A model generated the notes under the pieces. It was given only the letters and a program-made list of their open reading frames with translations. It was not told the origin of the DNA and did no database searches. A DNA stretch of 64,000 nt from positions 1 to 64,000 of the forward strand of contig NZ_JAWHTD010000018.1 of assembly GCF_032586235.1 (NCBI RefSeq). Direction: 5' to 3'. The stretch comes from Aestuariicoccus sp032586235. Its GTDB lineage: Bacteria; Pseudomonadota; Alphaproteobacteria; Rhodobacterales; Rhodobacteraceae. Within the stretch, counting starts at the first letter, position 1. Each line of letters begins with the position of its first letter. This document shows, piece by piece, positions 26,854 to 36,161 of the stretch. Made by a program: the position numbers and the translations under genes.

Positions 26854-28155
26854 ATGTCCGACACGCATCAACACTCCATCGTCTTCGTCCGCGAAACCAT
26901 GCTGCCCGAGCAGGACCCCCCTGTGACGGAGCGCGGGATCGTCAAATGGATGCGCCAGAACCTGTTCTCGAGTATCCCCAACGGCATCCTGACGCTGGCG
27001 GCGCTGGTGGCGATCTATGTGCTGCTGGCCAACTTCCTGCCGTGGTTCCTGAACGGCATCTGGGACGCGCCGTCGATCCGCGCCTGCCGCGAGATTCTCG
27101 ACGGCGGCGTCGGCGGCTGTTTCGCGGTGCTGACCGAGCGCTGGAACCAGCTGCTCTTCGGCTTCCAGTACCCCGATACCGAGTACTGGCGCCCGACGCT
27201 GGCCTTCGTGCTGCTGTTCGTCGCCATCGCACCGGTGATGTTCTACAAGCTCTTCCCCAAGCCCATGCTGTTCTTTACCGGGCTCTACCCGTTCCTGGCC
27301 TACTGGCTGATCTGGGGCGGCAGCATCTGGTCGCCGATCTTTGCGCTGCTGGGCTTTGTCGCGGGCTACGTGGTCTGGACCAGGCTTGTCTCGAAAAGCT
27401 TTGCCGCCGGGTTCTTCGGCGCCATCGTCGCGGCCTTCGTGGTTTGGACCGTGGGCGGCTATATCGTCCCCGCCCTGACCCCGGAAGAGACCGCTTTGGT
27501 CGCCGTGCCGTCGCGCGACATGGGGGGCTTCATGCTCAACATGATCCTCGGCACGGTCTGTGTGGCGCTGTCGCTGCCGTTCGGTATCGCGCTGGCGCTG
27601 GGGCGGCAGTCGGACATGCCGATCATCAAGTGGATCTGCGTGATCTTCATCGAGTTCATCCGCGGCGTGCCGCTGATCACGCTGCTTTTCGTGGCGAACG
27701 TGGTTCTGGCGTACTTCCTGCCGCCGGGCACGACCTTCGACCTGATCCTGCGGGTGATCATCATGATCACCATGTTCGCCTCGGCCTATATCGCCGAGGT
27801 GATCCGGGGCGGTCTCGCCGCCCTGCCGCGCGGTCAGTACGAAGCGGCCGACAGTCTCGGGCTGGATTATCCGCAAGCGATGCGGCTGATCATCCTGCCG
27901 CAGGCGCTCAAGATCTCGATCCCGGGCATCGTCAACGTGGCGGTGGGTCTCTTCAAGGACACGACGCTGGTGTCGGTCATCTCGATGTTCGACCTCGTGG
28001 GCATGATCCGCGGGCCGATCCTCGCCTCGACCGAATGGAACGGCGTCTATTGGGAGCTTCTGGGCTTTGCCGCGTTCCTGTTCTTCGTCGTCTGCTACGG
28101 CATTTCGCAATATTCACAATGGCTGGAGCGTCAGCTTCAGACCGATCACCGTTAA
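26854..28155 (+). CDS. aapM: General L-amino acid ABC transporter permease (AapM/BztC)
   Basis: A 433-residue second permease of the heterodimeric channel. The EAA-type loop is YEAADSLGLDYPQAMRLIILPQALKISIPG; many hydrophobic segments precede it, including the extra N-terminal ones typical of this family. aapP begins 14 bases later. Confidence 0.95.
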   Translation: MSDTHQHSIVFVRETMLPEQDPPVTERGIVKWMRQNLFSSIPNGILTLAALVAIYVLLANFLPWFLNGIWDAPSIRACREILDGGVGGCFAVLTERWNQLLFGFQYPDTEYWRPTLAFVLLFVAIAPVMFYKLFPKPMLFFTGLYPFLAYWLIWGGSIWSPIFALLGFVAGYVVWTRLVSKSFAAGFFGAIVAAFVVWTVGGYIVPALTPEETALVAVPSRDMGGFMLNMILGTVCVALSLPFGIALALGRQSDMPIIKWICVIFIEFIRGVPLITLLFVANVVLAYFLPPGTTFDLILRVIIMITMFASAYIAEVIRGGLAALPRGQYEAADSLGLDYPQAMRLIILPQALKISIPGIVNVAVGLFKDTTLVSVISMFDLVGMIRGPILASTEWNGVYWELLGFAAFLFFVVCYGISQYSQWLERQLQTDHR

Positions 28156-28169
28156 GGAGGGCTGACGCT

Positions 28170-28934
28170 ATGGCCGAAGCTGCATTGAACATCTCGGATG
28201 AAGTCGCCATCCAGATCGAAAAGATGAACAAATGGTACGGCACGTTTCACGTGCTGCGCGACATCGACCTGACCGTTTATCGGGGCGAGCGGATCGTGAT
28301 CGCGGGGCCGTCCGGATCGGGCAAATCCACGCTGATCCGCTGCATCAACGCGCTGGAGGAACACCAGAAGGGCTCGATCACCGTGGACGGCACGCTGCTG
28401 TCCTCGGACATCAAGAACATCGACACGATCCGATCCGAGGTCGGGATGGTGTTCCAGCACTTTAACCTCTTCCCGCATCTGACGATCCTGGAAAACTGCA
28501 CGCTGGCCCCGATCTGGGTGCGCAAGACGCCCAAGAAAGAGGCCGAGCAAACGGCGATGCACTTTCTTGAAAAGGTCAAGATCCCCGAACAGGCCGACAA
28601 ATACCCCGGCCAGCTTTCGGGCGGTCAGCAGCAGCGTGTGGCGATTGCCCGCTCGCTCTGCATGCGGCCCCGGATCATGCTGTTCGACGAACCGACCTCG
28701 GCGCTCGATCCCGAGATGATCAAAGAGGTGCTCGACACCATGGTCGAACTGGCCGAAGAGGGCATGACCATGCTCTGCGTCACGCACGAGATGGGCTTTG
28801 CCCGTCAGGTGGCGAACCGCGTGATCTTTATGGATGCGGGCCAGATCGTGGAACAGAACGAACCGGAAGAGTTCTTCAACAACCCGCAGAACGATCGGAC
28901 CAAGCTGTTCCTCAGCCAGATTCTGGGTCACTGA
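28170..28934 (+). CDS. aapP: General L-amino acid ABC transporter ATP-binding protein (AapP/BztD)
   Basis: A 254-residue ABC ATPase. Walker A GPSGSGKST, the Q-loop FQHFNLFPHLT, signature LSGGQQQRVAIARS, Walker B IMLFDEPTSALDPE and the switch CVTHEMGFA are all intact. AAGGAGG lies before the start. It energises AapQM uptake of glutamate, aspartate, glutamine and related amino acids. Confidence 0.96.
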   Translation: MAEAALNISDEVAIQIEKMNKWYGTFHVLRDIDLTVYRGERIVIAGPSGSGKSTLIRCINALEEHQKGSITVDGTLLSSDIKNIDTIRSEVGMVFQHFNLFPHLTILENCTLAPIWVRKTPKKEAEQTAMHFLEKVKIPEQADKYPGQLSGGQQQRVAIARSLCMRPRIMLFDEPTSALDPEMIKEVLDTMVELAEEGMTMLCVTHEMGFARQVANRVIFMDAGQIVEQNEPEEFFNNPQNDRTKLFLSQILGH

Positions 28935-28937
28935 CCC

Positions 28938-29423
28938 TCAGGTCAGCTCCCTCGGAACGACGAATGCCAAGGCCCTGCCCGTGCCGGGCCTTAGCTTTTT
29001 CCAGTCGTCGATGTCGAATTCCGCGACCAGCGTCGCGCCCGTGGGGTAATCGGCGAACCGATCATGCGCGGGGGCCTCGTCGACCAGATGCTCGGCCAGT
29101 GCGCAAATGCCGGGGTTATGCGCGATCATAAGGACGCGGTCACCAGTGGCGCCGCGCAGTACCTCCAGCATCGTCTCGGGCGCCGACAGATAAAGCCGTG
29201 GGTCGAAATCCGTCTCAGCCTCCAGCGCCAGCAGCTCCAGCGTCTGGCGGGTGCGGTGTGCGTCGGAACAGAGCACCTGATCCGGCAGGTATTCCTGCGC
29301 GCGCAACCAGTCGCCCAGGGCCCGCGCGCTGCGCTCGCCGCGCTTGTTCAGGCCGCGCGCGTGATCGTCGAGGTTCATCGACCAATCGGATTTCGCGTGG
29401 CGCATCAGGATCAGATGTTTCAT
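28938..29423 (-). CDS. SixA-type histidine phosphatase
   Basis: A 161-residue small histidine phosphatase. The RHG-like motif is LMRHAKSDWS (His at residue 8), then LCSDAHRTRQTLELL and the second catalytic region MIAHNPGICALAEHL. SixA-like enzymes remove phosphate from phosphohistidine proteins or small molecules; the substrate here is unknown. Convergent with aapP, with three bases between the stops. Confidence 0.87.
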   Translation of the reverse strand: MKHLILMRHAKSDWSMNLDDHARGLNKRGERSARALGDWLRAQEYLPDQVLCSDAHRTRQTLELLALEAETDFDPRLYLSAPETMLEVLRGATGDRVLMIAHNPGICALAEHLVDEAPAHDRFADYPTGATLVAEFDIDDWKKLRPGTGRALAFVVPRELT

Positions 29424-29427
29424 CCCG

Positions 29428-30081
29428 TCAGTCTTTCACGAAGGCGGCCATGTGGAAAGCGGACTGTTCCGGCAGGCGGCCAAAGCGTTGCGACACCGGG
29501 CAGGCGCGCCGCACGAGGCAGCCGTTCCGGCATTCCGCCCCGGCGTCCGAGGTGACATGCGCCTGGCAGGCCGCGACGTCATAAGGCGCACCGGGGCGCA
29601 GCGCTCCGACCGGGCAGGCGGATACGCATGGGCTCGGTTCGCAGCTCTCACAAGGTGACGGCGCAGGGGGCGGCAGCGTCAGCGCGTAGGGCAGGGCGAC
29701 AGCGCCGCGATAGCTGATGAAGAGCCCCGCCTCGTCATGCACCAGCAGCTCGACCGGCGAAGCATGCGCCCGCCCCGAGGCGCGCGCCCAGCGGATGAAC
29801 GGGTGGTAGGGCGGCCCGTCATAGGGAAAAAGCGCCTCGCCGCCCCAGAGCACAGCCAGCGCGCCGATCACCCGTTTCGACCAGCGGTCGAGAGGATGCG
29901 GCGCGCCGTCGGCCCGTTCGGCCGAGTGCGTGAAGACATCCCAGAACCCCGGCTCGTCCGGTCCCAGCAACAGCAGAGTGCGGCAGCCTTCGGGGGCCTG
30001 ATCCTCGGGTTCCGGGGCGAATGCCCCGCGCAGCGCCAGCCCGACATTGCGCGCCTGTGCGTCCAGCTCTTGGAGCGTCAC
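29428..30081 (-). CDS. 4Fe-4S ferredoxin-like protein
   Basis: A 217-residue protein with a C-terminal ferredoxin pattern: CESCEPSPCVSACPVGAL, and a second set CRNGCLVRRACPV. The N-terminal about 140 residues show no motif I can name, though the layout recalls the C-terminal half of the epoxyqueuosine reductase family without its cobalamin part. The function is unknown. It overlaps argB by four bases, so the two are translated from one message. Confidence 0.7.
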   Translation of the reverse strand: MTLQELDAQARNVGLALRGAFAPEPEDQAPEGCRTLLLLGPDEPGFWDVFTHSAERADGAPHPLDRWSKRVIGALAVLWGGEALFPYDGPPYHPFIRWARASGRAHASPVELLVHDEAGLFISYRGAVALPYALTLPPPAPSPCESCEPSPCVSACPVGALRPGAPYDVAACQAHVTSDAGAECRNGCLVRRACPVSQRFGRLPEQSAFHMAAFVKD

Positions 30082-30974
30082 CGCGTCCTGGGCTCAAGCT
30101 TGGCCGGCTTGATCAGCGAGCCCGACCCGTGTTCGGTGAAAAGCTCCAGCAGGCAGGCGTTCGACACGCGGCCGTCGATGATGACCACGCCGCGCACGCC
30201 CTCGCCAATCGCCTTGAGCGCGGTTTCCGTCTTGGGGATCATGCCGCCGGCGATGACGCCCTCTTCGGTCATGCGGATGACATCCTCGGGCGTCAGTTCG
30301 GTCACCACGTCGCCCGCGGCGTTCTTGACGCCCGACACGTCGGTCAGCAGCAGCAGGCGGTCAGCCTTGAGCGCCCCGGCGATGGCGCCCGCAGCGGTGT
30401 CGCCGTTCACATTGAACGTCTCGTTCTCGCCCATGCCCGTGGCCACCGGGGCCACCACCGGGATGATCCCGGCGGAAAAGAGATCGCGCAGCACCTGCAC
30501 ATTCATCTCGACCGGGCGGCCGACGAAGCCCAGCTCGGGATCGTCCGCCTCGCAGACCATCAGGTCGTCGTCCTTGCCCGACAGGCCCACGGCGCGGCCG
30601 CCCTGATCCATGATCGCCTGCACGATGCGCTTGTTCACAAGGCCGGTCAGCACCATCTCGACCACCTCGACGGTGGCCTGATCGGTCACGCGCTTGCCGC
30701 GCACGAAGTTCGACTGGATGCCCAGCTTGCCCAGCATCTCGTTGATCATCGGCCCGCCGCCGTGCACCACCACCGGGTTCAGCCCGACCTGGCGCATCAG
30801 CACGATGTCGCGGGCGAATTCGGCCATGGCGTCGGCGTCGCCCATGGCGTTGCCGCCGAACTTCACCACCACGATGGCGTCGGTGTAGCGTTGCAGATAG
30901 GGCAGCGCCTGGCTGAGCGTGCGGGCGGTGGCGATCCAGTCGCGGTTCATGTCTTGTTTCTTCATCTCGGGCAT
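30078..30974 (-). CDS. argB: Acetylglutamate kinase
   Basis: A 298-residue enzyme phosphorylating N-acetyl-L-glutamate in arginine synthesis. Hallmarks: VVVKFGGNAMGD, NPVVVHGGGPMINEML, the DGRVSNACLLELFT end and LLLLTDVSGVKNAAGD. Length fits the arginine-sensitive, hexameric type. ATG 30974 has AAGAG just upstream; ATG 30965 is an alternative start. Confidence 0.96.
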   Translation of the reverse strand: MPEMKKQDMNRDWIATARTLSQALPYLQRYTDAIVVVKFGGNAMGDADAMAEFARDIVLMRQVGLNPVVVHGGGPMINEMLGKLGIQSNFVRGKRVTDQATVEVVEMVLTGLVNKRIVQAIMDQGGRAVGLSGKDDDLMVCEADDPELGFVGRPVEMNVQVLRDLFSAGIIPVVAPVATGMGENETFNVNGDTAAGAIAGALKADRLLLLTDVSGVKNAAGDVVTELTPEDVIRMTEEGVIAGGMIPKTETALKAIGEGVRGVVIIDGRVSNACLLELFTEHGSGSLIKPAKLEPRTR

Positions 30975-31031
30975 TGGCTCTTGGACTGCCCTTGTGTCAG
31001 CAATCTGGCGCCGCAGCGCAAGCCCCTAATC

Positions 31032-31682
31032 TCAACCCAGCCCGGCAATGATCGCCCGCAGGGTCGGCAGGCCGTCGCCCTTTTCGCTGCTGGTCAGGAC
31101 GATCTCGGGATAGGCCGCGACGTGTTTCGCCAGCCTCGAACGGACCTGCTCCAGCACCTTTTCGCGGTCCTTTTCCTTGACCTTGTCGGCCTTTGTCAGC
31201 ACCGCCTGGAAGGTCACCGCTGACTGGTCGAGCAGGGTCATGATCTGATCGTCGACCTCCTTGATCCCGTGCCGCGCGTCGATCAGAACGAAGGCGCGGT
31301 GCAGGCTGGCCCGGCCCGACAGGTACTGTTTCAGCAGTTTCTGCCACTTCTCGACCACGGCCACCGGGGCGTTGGCATAGCCATAGCCCGGCAGGTCCAC
31401 CAGATAGCGGTCGTCGCCCAGGGTGAAGAAGTTGATTTCCTGCGTGCGGCCGGGCGTGTTCGACGCCCGCGCCAGCCCCTTGCGGCCGGTTAGCGCGTTG
31501 ATCAGGCTGGATTTGCCGACGTTCGAACGCCCGGCAAAGCAGACCTCGACCCGGTCGTCGGGGGGCAGGCCGGACATGGCGACCACGCCTTTCAGGAACT
31601 CGACCTCGCCCGCGAAGAGTTTGCGCGCGGCTTCGCGCGCGTCCTCGTCGGGTTCTTCGGCCAGGGGAAAGGGCAATTGCAT
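31032..31682 (-). CDS. engB: Ribosome biogenesis GTPase YihA/EngB
   Basis: A 216-residue GTPase for late 50S assembly. G1 is FAGRSNVGKSSLIN (about residues 49-62), then NTPGRTQEINFF, G3 LVDLPGYGYA, G4 LTKADKVK, G5 TSSEKGDG. The start at 31682 overlaps the MOSC gene's stop by one base (TGATG). Confidence 0.95.
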   Translation of the reverse strand: MQLPFPLAEEPDEDAREAARKLFAGEVEFLKGVVAMSGLPPDDRVEVCFAGRSNVGKSSLINALTGRKGLARASNTPGRTQEINFFTLGDDRYLVDLPGYGYANAPVAVVEKWQKLLKQYLSGRASLHRAFVLIDARHGIKEVDDQIMTLLDQSAVTFQAVLTKADKVKEKDREKVLEQVRSRLAKHVAAYPEIVLTSSEKGDGLPTLRAIIAGLG

Positions 31683-32425
31683 CAGATCCGCTCCACATGG
31701 TCGCCGGTGACGATGGGGCCGCCCTCGATCACCTCGGCCCGGACGGAAAAATCCCCGTGATCCCAGCTGCCCAGGGCTGACAGGATATCGGTGTCGCGCC
31801 GGCCCGTGTCCGGGTTCGAATGGGTCGAGGCACACCGATCGGTGCGTTCGCGCACCCGCAGCACCGCGCCGCCGATGCGGACATCGCGGTCGATCCAGTC
31901 GAATTCCTCCCACGGGGCGAGGCCGTCGATCCAGATATTCCCACGCCAGCGGTGGATCGACAGCGGCCGCCCCACGCGCTGCTCCACCGCCCGGTGCGAG
32001 GACATGTTGCAGAGCGTCACGCTGGGAAAATCGCTGTCGGTCATGGCGGGGCCCTGCGCGCGGACGATGCGCGCGGATTGCAACCGGTCTTCGGGCATCA
32101 GAGGCCGCACCCAATTCAGAAACGCCGCCGCGTCGCGGTCGGGCGCAAAGGTCAGGTCGGGGCGGTCGGGGTGGCGCAGCGTGATCGTCTCTGCCGCCTC
32201 GTCCAGCTCGGCGGTGATCGCCATCAGCGCCGCCACCTTGGCCACCCGGCTGAAGTTCGCGCAGGACACCCAGGTGCTGCCATCCGCCGTCGATCTTTCA
32301 TGCGCCACCGCCCAGAGCCGGTCAAAGGGCATCGCCTCTCCGGCTGTCAGCGTCACCCGTTCCAGCGGCTCGCGGCCGTGGCTTTTGACCGGGTGCCGCC
32401 AGATCTCGGTGACGCGGGCGGTCAT
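31682..32425 (-). CDS. MOSC domain protein
   Basis: A 247-residue protein with an N-terminal MOSC-N-like beta-barrel (IWRHPVKSHGREPLERV) and a C-terminal MOSC domain with the expected Cys in RCASTHSNPDTGRRD. MOSC proteins bind molybdenum cofactor sulfur or act in N-oxide reduction (YiiM, mARC families); the exact reaction here is unknown. It overlaps yidC by four bases and engB by one, so yidC-MOSC-engB form an operon. Confidence 0.88.
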   Translation of the reverse strand: MTARVTEIWRHPVKSHGREPLERVTLTAGEAMPFDRLWAVAHERSTADGSTWVSCANFSRVAKVAALMAITAELDEAAETITLRHPDRPDLTFAPDRDAAAFLNWVRPLMPEDRLQSARIVRAQGPAMTDSDFPSVTLCNMSSHRAVEQRVGRPLSIHRWRGNIWIDGLAPWEEFDWIDRDVRIGGAVLRVRERTDRCASTHSNPDTGRRDTDILSALGSWDHGDFSVRAEVIEGGPIVTGDHVERI

Positions 32426-34251
32426 TTCTTGTCAGGCTCGTCCGCGGCCTTGTCCTTCTTGAAGCTCGACCTGATGTTGCCGAAGACGTCGGGCTTGTAG
32501 CCCTGGCTGCGCATGATCAGGTACTGCTGGGTGAAGGTGATCGTGTTGTTGGCGATCCAGTAGACCACCAGGCCGCTGGCGAACCCGCCCAGCATGAACA
32601 TGAAAACCCAGGGCATCCAGGCAAAGATCATCGCCTGCGTCGGATCGGTGGGCGCGGGGTTCAGCTTTTGCTGGACCCACATCGAGATACCCAGCAGCAG
32701 CGGCAGGATCCCGATAAAGATCAGCGCCATGATCGACCCGGGTTCCGGCGCCGCGTTGGGCAGCAGGCCGAAGAGGTTGATCAGCGAGGTCGGGTCGGGC
32801 GCCGACAGGTCCTGGAACGGCCCCAGCCAGGGCGCGTGCCGCAGTTCCAGCGTGACGAAGATCACCTTGTAGAGCGAGAAAAAGATCGGGATCTGCAGAA
32901 GGATCGGCAGGCAGCCCGCGGCGGGGTTCACCTTTTCCTTCTTGTAAAGCTCCATCATCTCCTGCTGCAGCTTCTGGCGATCGTCGCCCGTGCGCTCCTT
33001 GATTTCCTCCATCTTCGGCTGAAGCTCTTTCATCTTCGCCATCGAGACGTAGGATTTGTAGGCCAACGGGAACAGGACCGCCTTGATGATCAGGGTCAGG
33101 CCGATGATCGCCCAGCCCATGTTGCCGATCGCCCCGTTGAGCCAGTGCAGCACGGCGAAGATCGGCTTGGTCAGGAAGAAGAACCAGCCCCAGTCGATGC
33201 TGTCGAGAAACCGGTCGACGCCGTTCGTCTGGTATTCGCGGATCGCCTCCCACTCCTTTGCACCGGCAAAGAGCTGGGTCGTGACCTCCTGCCGGTCGCC
33301 GGGGGCGAGCGTCATGGTCGGCAGAACCGCCTCGGTCTGGAAGATGTTGCGGCGCTCGTCGTACTTGGCGACCTGTTTGAAGGCGCTGCCCGGCGCGGGG
33401 ATGAGGGTCGACATCCAGTAGTGATCGGTAAAGCCGATCCAGCCGTTTTCGGCAACCTGGGTCACCTCGGCGCGGGCGCCTTCGCTGGGCACAACCGGCG
33501 CGTCGCTGACATCGTCGTAATCCAGTTCCGCCAGTTCGCCGTCGGCCATGGCGACGACGCCTTCGTGCAGGATGAAGAAGTTCTTGAGATCGGCGGGTTC
33601 GCCGTGGCGGGCGAGAATGCCATAAGGGGCCGCCGATACGGTGCCCGCGCCGGCGTTTTCAACCGATTGCGTGACAGTGAAGAGGTAATCCTCATCGACG
33701 CTGATCGTGCGGCGGAAGACCAGGCCCGCGGGGCTGTCCCAGCGCAGGATGACAGCGTCTTCGGCGCTCAGCGTCTCGCCGCTTTCGACGGTCCAGGGTG
33801 TGTTGGCTCCGGGCACGTCGTCCAGCGTCAGCCCGGCCCCGGGGGCCCAGCCGTAAAGCGCGTAATAGGGCGTGTCCGCGCCGATGGGGCGCAGCAGTTC
33901 GACAATTTCAGCGCCGGGATCGAGCGTGACCCGGTAGTCGCGCAGCTTCAGGTCGTCGATGCGCCCGCCGGTGAGCGAGATCGAGCCTTCCAGCCGCTCG
34001 GTGGCGATGGGCAGGCGAGGGGCCTCGGCCGTTTCGGTGGCGCCGGCAGTGGTAATGGGCTCGGCGGTGGTGGCGCCGGGGGCCGCGCTGGGCGCCGTGG
34101 CGATGGCGCTGTCGGCGGGGGCCGTTTCGGTGACCGCGGTCGCGGGATCCTCCGCCGGCGGCTCGGGTGGCGGGAACAGCACGAACCAGACGAGGATCAC
34201 CGCAAAGCTGAGAGCCGTGGCCAGGAGAAGATTCTTGTTCTGGTCGTCCAT
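32422..34251 (-). CDS. yidC: Membrane protein insertase YidC
   Basis: A 609-residue insertase. The N-terminal anchor is MDDQNKNLLLATALSFAVILVWFV-like, followed by an Ala/Thr/Pro/Glu-rich linker and the large periplasmic domain; the conserved core has LTLIIKAVLFPLAYKSYVSMAKM, NPAAGCLPILLQIPIFFSLYKV and GLVVYWIANN. An upstream in-frame ATG (34311) would add 20 residues without support. rnpA, rpmH and yidD lie nearby but are separated by the EAL and ttcA genes. Confidence 0.97.
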   Translation of the reverse strand: MDDQNKNLLLATALSFAVILVWFVLFPPPEPPAEDPATAVTETAPADSAIATAPSAAPGATTAEPITTAGATETAEAPRLPIATERLEGSISLTGGRIDDLKLRDYRVTLDPGAEIVELLRPIGADTPYYALYGWAPGAGLTLDDVPGANTPWTVESGETLSAEDAVILRWDSPAGLVFRRTISVDEDYLFTVTQSVENAGAGTVSAAPYGILARHGEPADLKNFFILHEGVVAMADGELAELDYDDVSDAPVVPSEGARAEVTQVAENGWIGFTDHYWMSTLIPAPGSAFKQVAKYDERRNIFQTEAVLPTMTLAPGDRQEVTTQLFAGAKEWEAIREYQTNGVDRFLDSIDWGWFFFLTKPIFAVLHWLNGAIGNMGWAIIGLTLIIKAVLFPLAYKSYVSMAKMKELQPKMEEIKERTGDDRQKLQQEMMELYKKEKVNPAAGCLPILLQIPIFFSLYKVIFVTLELRHAPWLGPFQDLSAPDPTSLINLFGLLPNAAPEPGSIMALIFIGILPLLLGISMWVQQKLNPAPTDPTQAMIFAWMPWVFMFMLGGFASGLVVYWIANNTITFTQQYLIMRSQGYKPDVFGNIRSSFKKDKAADEPDKK

Positions 34252-34532
34252 AAAAGACCGCCCGTTTGTCCATTCCATCCGTTGGAGGGGTTCAACAGAC
34301 ACGCGGCCCAAAGGTCAAGCCGAATCCGGTGTGGCAAGCGGCCAGACGGGGGGCGCGCACCGGAAAGTGAGGCGTTTGCACACTGGGAGAGGCCGGGTGC
34401 GACGCTTTCCCCACCACGTATCCCCTGTGGGGCGAGATGCCGCCGCGCGACCATCGTTATCAGGCGCGCCCGGGTCGCCGGATGCTTGCGGGACGGAAAG
34501 GTCAGGCCGCCCGCGCCGCAGAGCCGGGCCGG

Positions 34533-36080
34533 TCACCCGGTGTTGCTGCCGAGCCGTTGCGCCGAGGCGATCCGCTTTGCGTGCGTTTTCGCCCAATCGT
34601 AGATCGCGTCTCCGGGCATCGGGCGCGCGATGCCGAAGCCCTGCACGTGGTCGCATCCCAGTTGCGACAAAAGCGCATGTTCGCCGACGCTTTCGACACC
34701 CTCGGCCAGTGTCTCCAATCCCAGCCGGTCGGCCATGGACAGCACGGCGGTCAGCATTCGGCGCTGTTCCTCGTCCCGGTCTACGCGGGTGACGAAGCTG
34801 CGGTCGATCTTGAGCCGGTTCACCGGGAACCGCCGCAGCGCGGTGATCGAGGCGTGACCGGTGCCGAAATCGTCCAGATCCACATGGCAGCCGAGATCGA
34901 GCAGCGCCTCGATATTGCGCGCGACGATGCCGTCGGGGGCATCTGCGATCACCGTTTCCAGCACCTCGATGCCAAGCCGCTGCGGCGTCAGACCGAAACG
35001 GTCCAATTCCCATTTGATGCGTTCCACCAGCCGTGGATTGCGCAATTCACTGGTGGCGAAATTCACGCTGACCCGAGGCACGCCCAGACGGGCATTGTCC
35101 CAGCCCCGCAGGGCGGTCAGGCTTTGCTGGACGATGACCTCGCTCAACCGTTCCATCTGGTTGGCTTCCTCGAGACTTCGCAGGAATTGCCCGGGTGGAA
35201 CGACGCCGCGTTCGGGATGCAGCCACCGCGCCAGAGCCTCGACCCCGCTGATGGCACCGGTCGAGGTGCAGATCTGGGGCTGGAACCAGGCCTGGATCTG
35301 GCCGTTCGCCAAGGCGCGTTCAACCTCGGTCTGCAACGCCTTTCGGGCGCGCCGTTCGGCGCCGATGCTTTCCGACCAGGCGCGGATCGCCGACGGGCCG
35401 TTGGCGATCGCCTCCGCCAGCGCGGCCTGCGTGCCGTCGATCAGCTCGCGGCCCGTGGCGTTTCTCGGCAAACGCGAGCTGCCGCAAAAACCGATAGCGG
35501 CGGAGAGGTAATGCGTCGTGCCGTTGATATCGGCGGGTTCCTCGACTCCCATCTGGAACCGGCTGCCCATTTGCAGCATCGCTTCCAGATCAAGCCGCAG
35601 CGACGGGCCCAGAAGCACAAGATAGCGCGAATCGCCGACGCGCAGGGCCATGTCGTCGCGCCGCAGCAGGTTGCGCAGCCGCGACAGGCATAATTCGCGC
35701 AGCGCACTGGCTGCGTCCTCGCCCATCTGACGCGCGATGCCGTCCAGCCCCTCGACCTCGATCAGGAAGGCGCCCGTCTGCAGCTTGGCGTTCTGCGCGC
35801 GCAGCATTGACTGTTCGGTCAGGGAGGCGACCGTCGCCCGGTCCACCAGATCCATCGGTTGCTCTGCTGCCGGCACCGTGGCGACGGCGCCGCTGAAGCC
35901 GCCGCTTAACGCGAACAGCACGGGCACGGTGAGCGCCACGATCAGCAGTGCGATTTCGCCGCCCGTCCAGAAGGCCGCCAGCACGATGGCCGGCAGAAAG
36001 GCCAGCAATTGCGGCCCCAAAAGCAGGTGCTGTAGCCTGGTTTTCCAGATCCGGGCTTGGGCAGACAGAGTGACCCGCAT
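34533..36080 (-). CDS. EAL-domain protein with degenerate GGDEF
   Basis: A 515-residue protein. Two hydrophobic segments (about residues 20-62) anchor it in the membrane. A GGDEF-like domain follows (residues about 100-235) with VGDSR at the place of GGDEF, so it should not make c-di-GMP. The EAL domain starts near 255 with EALARW (281-286), VSVNFAT, DDFGTGHAS, KIDRSFV and EGVES, all consistent with active c-di-GMP phosphodiesterase. The domain pair suggests allosteric control of EAL by the dead GGDEF. Confidence 0.9.
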   Translation of the reverse strand: MRVTLSAQARIWKTRLQHLLLGPQLLAFLPAIVLAAFWTGGEIALLIVALTVPVLFALSGGFSGAVATVPAAEQPMDLVDRATVASLTEQSMLRAQNAKLQTGAFLIEVEGLDGIARQMGEDAASALRELCLSRLRNLLRRDDMALRVGDSRYLVLLGPSLRLDLEAMLQMGSRFQMGVEEPADINGTTHYLSAAIGFCGSSRLPRNATGRELIDGTQAALAEAIANGPSAIRAWSESIGAERRARKALQTEVERALANGQIQAWFQPQICTSTGAISGVEALARWLHPERGVVPPGQFLRSLEEANQMERLSEVIVQQSLTALRGWDNARLGVPRVSVNFATSELRNPRLVERIKWELDRFGLTPQRLGIEVLETVIADAPDGIVARNIEALLDLGCHVDLDDFGTGHASITALRRFPVNRLKIDRSFVTRVDRDEEQRRMLTAVLSMADRLGLETLAEGVESVGEHALLSQLGCDHVQGFGIARPMPGDAIYDWAKTHAKRIASAQRLGSNTG

Positions 36081-36161
36081 GGCGTTCCCTTTGTGTCCAA
36101 TTGCGAGTCGACACTAGGGGACAGAGTGTTTGCCGCAGGTTAAGACGGTCCGGATTTTCGG

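Noticed and set aside
25708..28110. Long minus-strand open frame (800 codons) opposite aapQ and aapM
   Set aside because: It lies antisense to two clear permease genes, has a low-complexity charged composition (H, D, R, Q-rich) and no family features; typical of GC-rich shadow frames.
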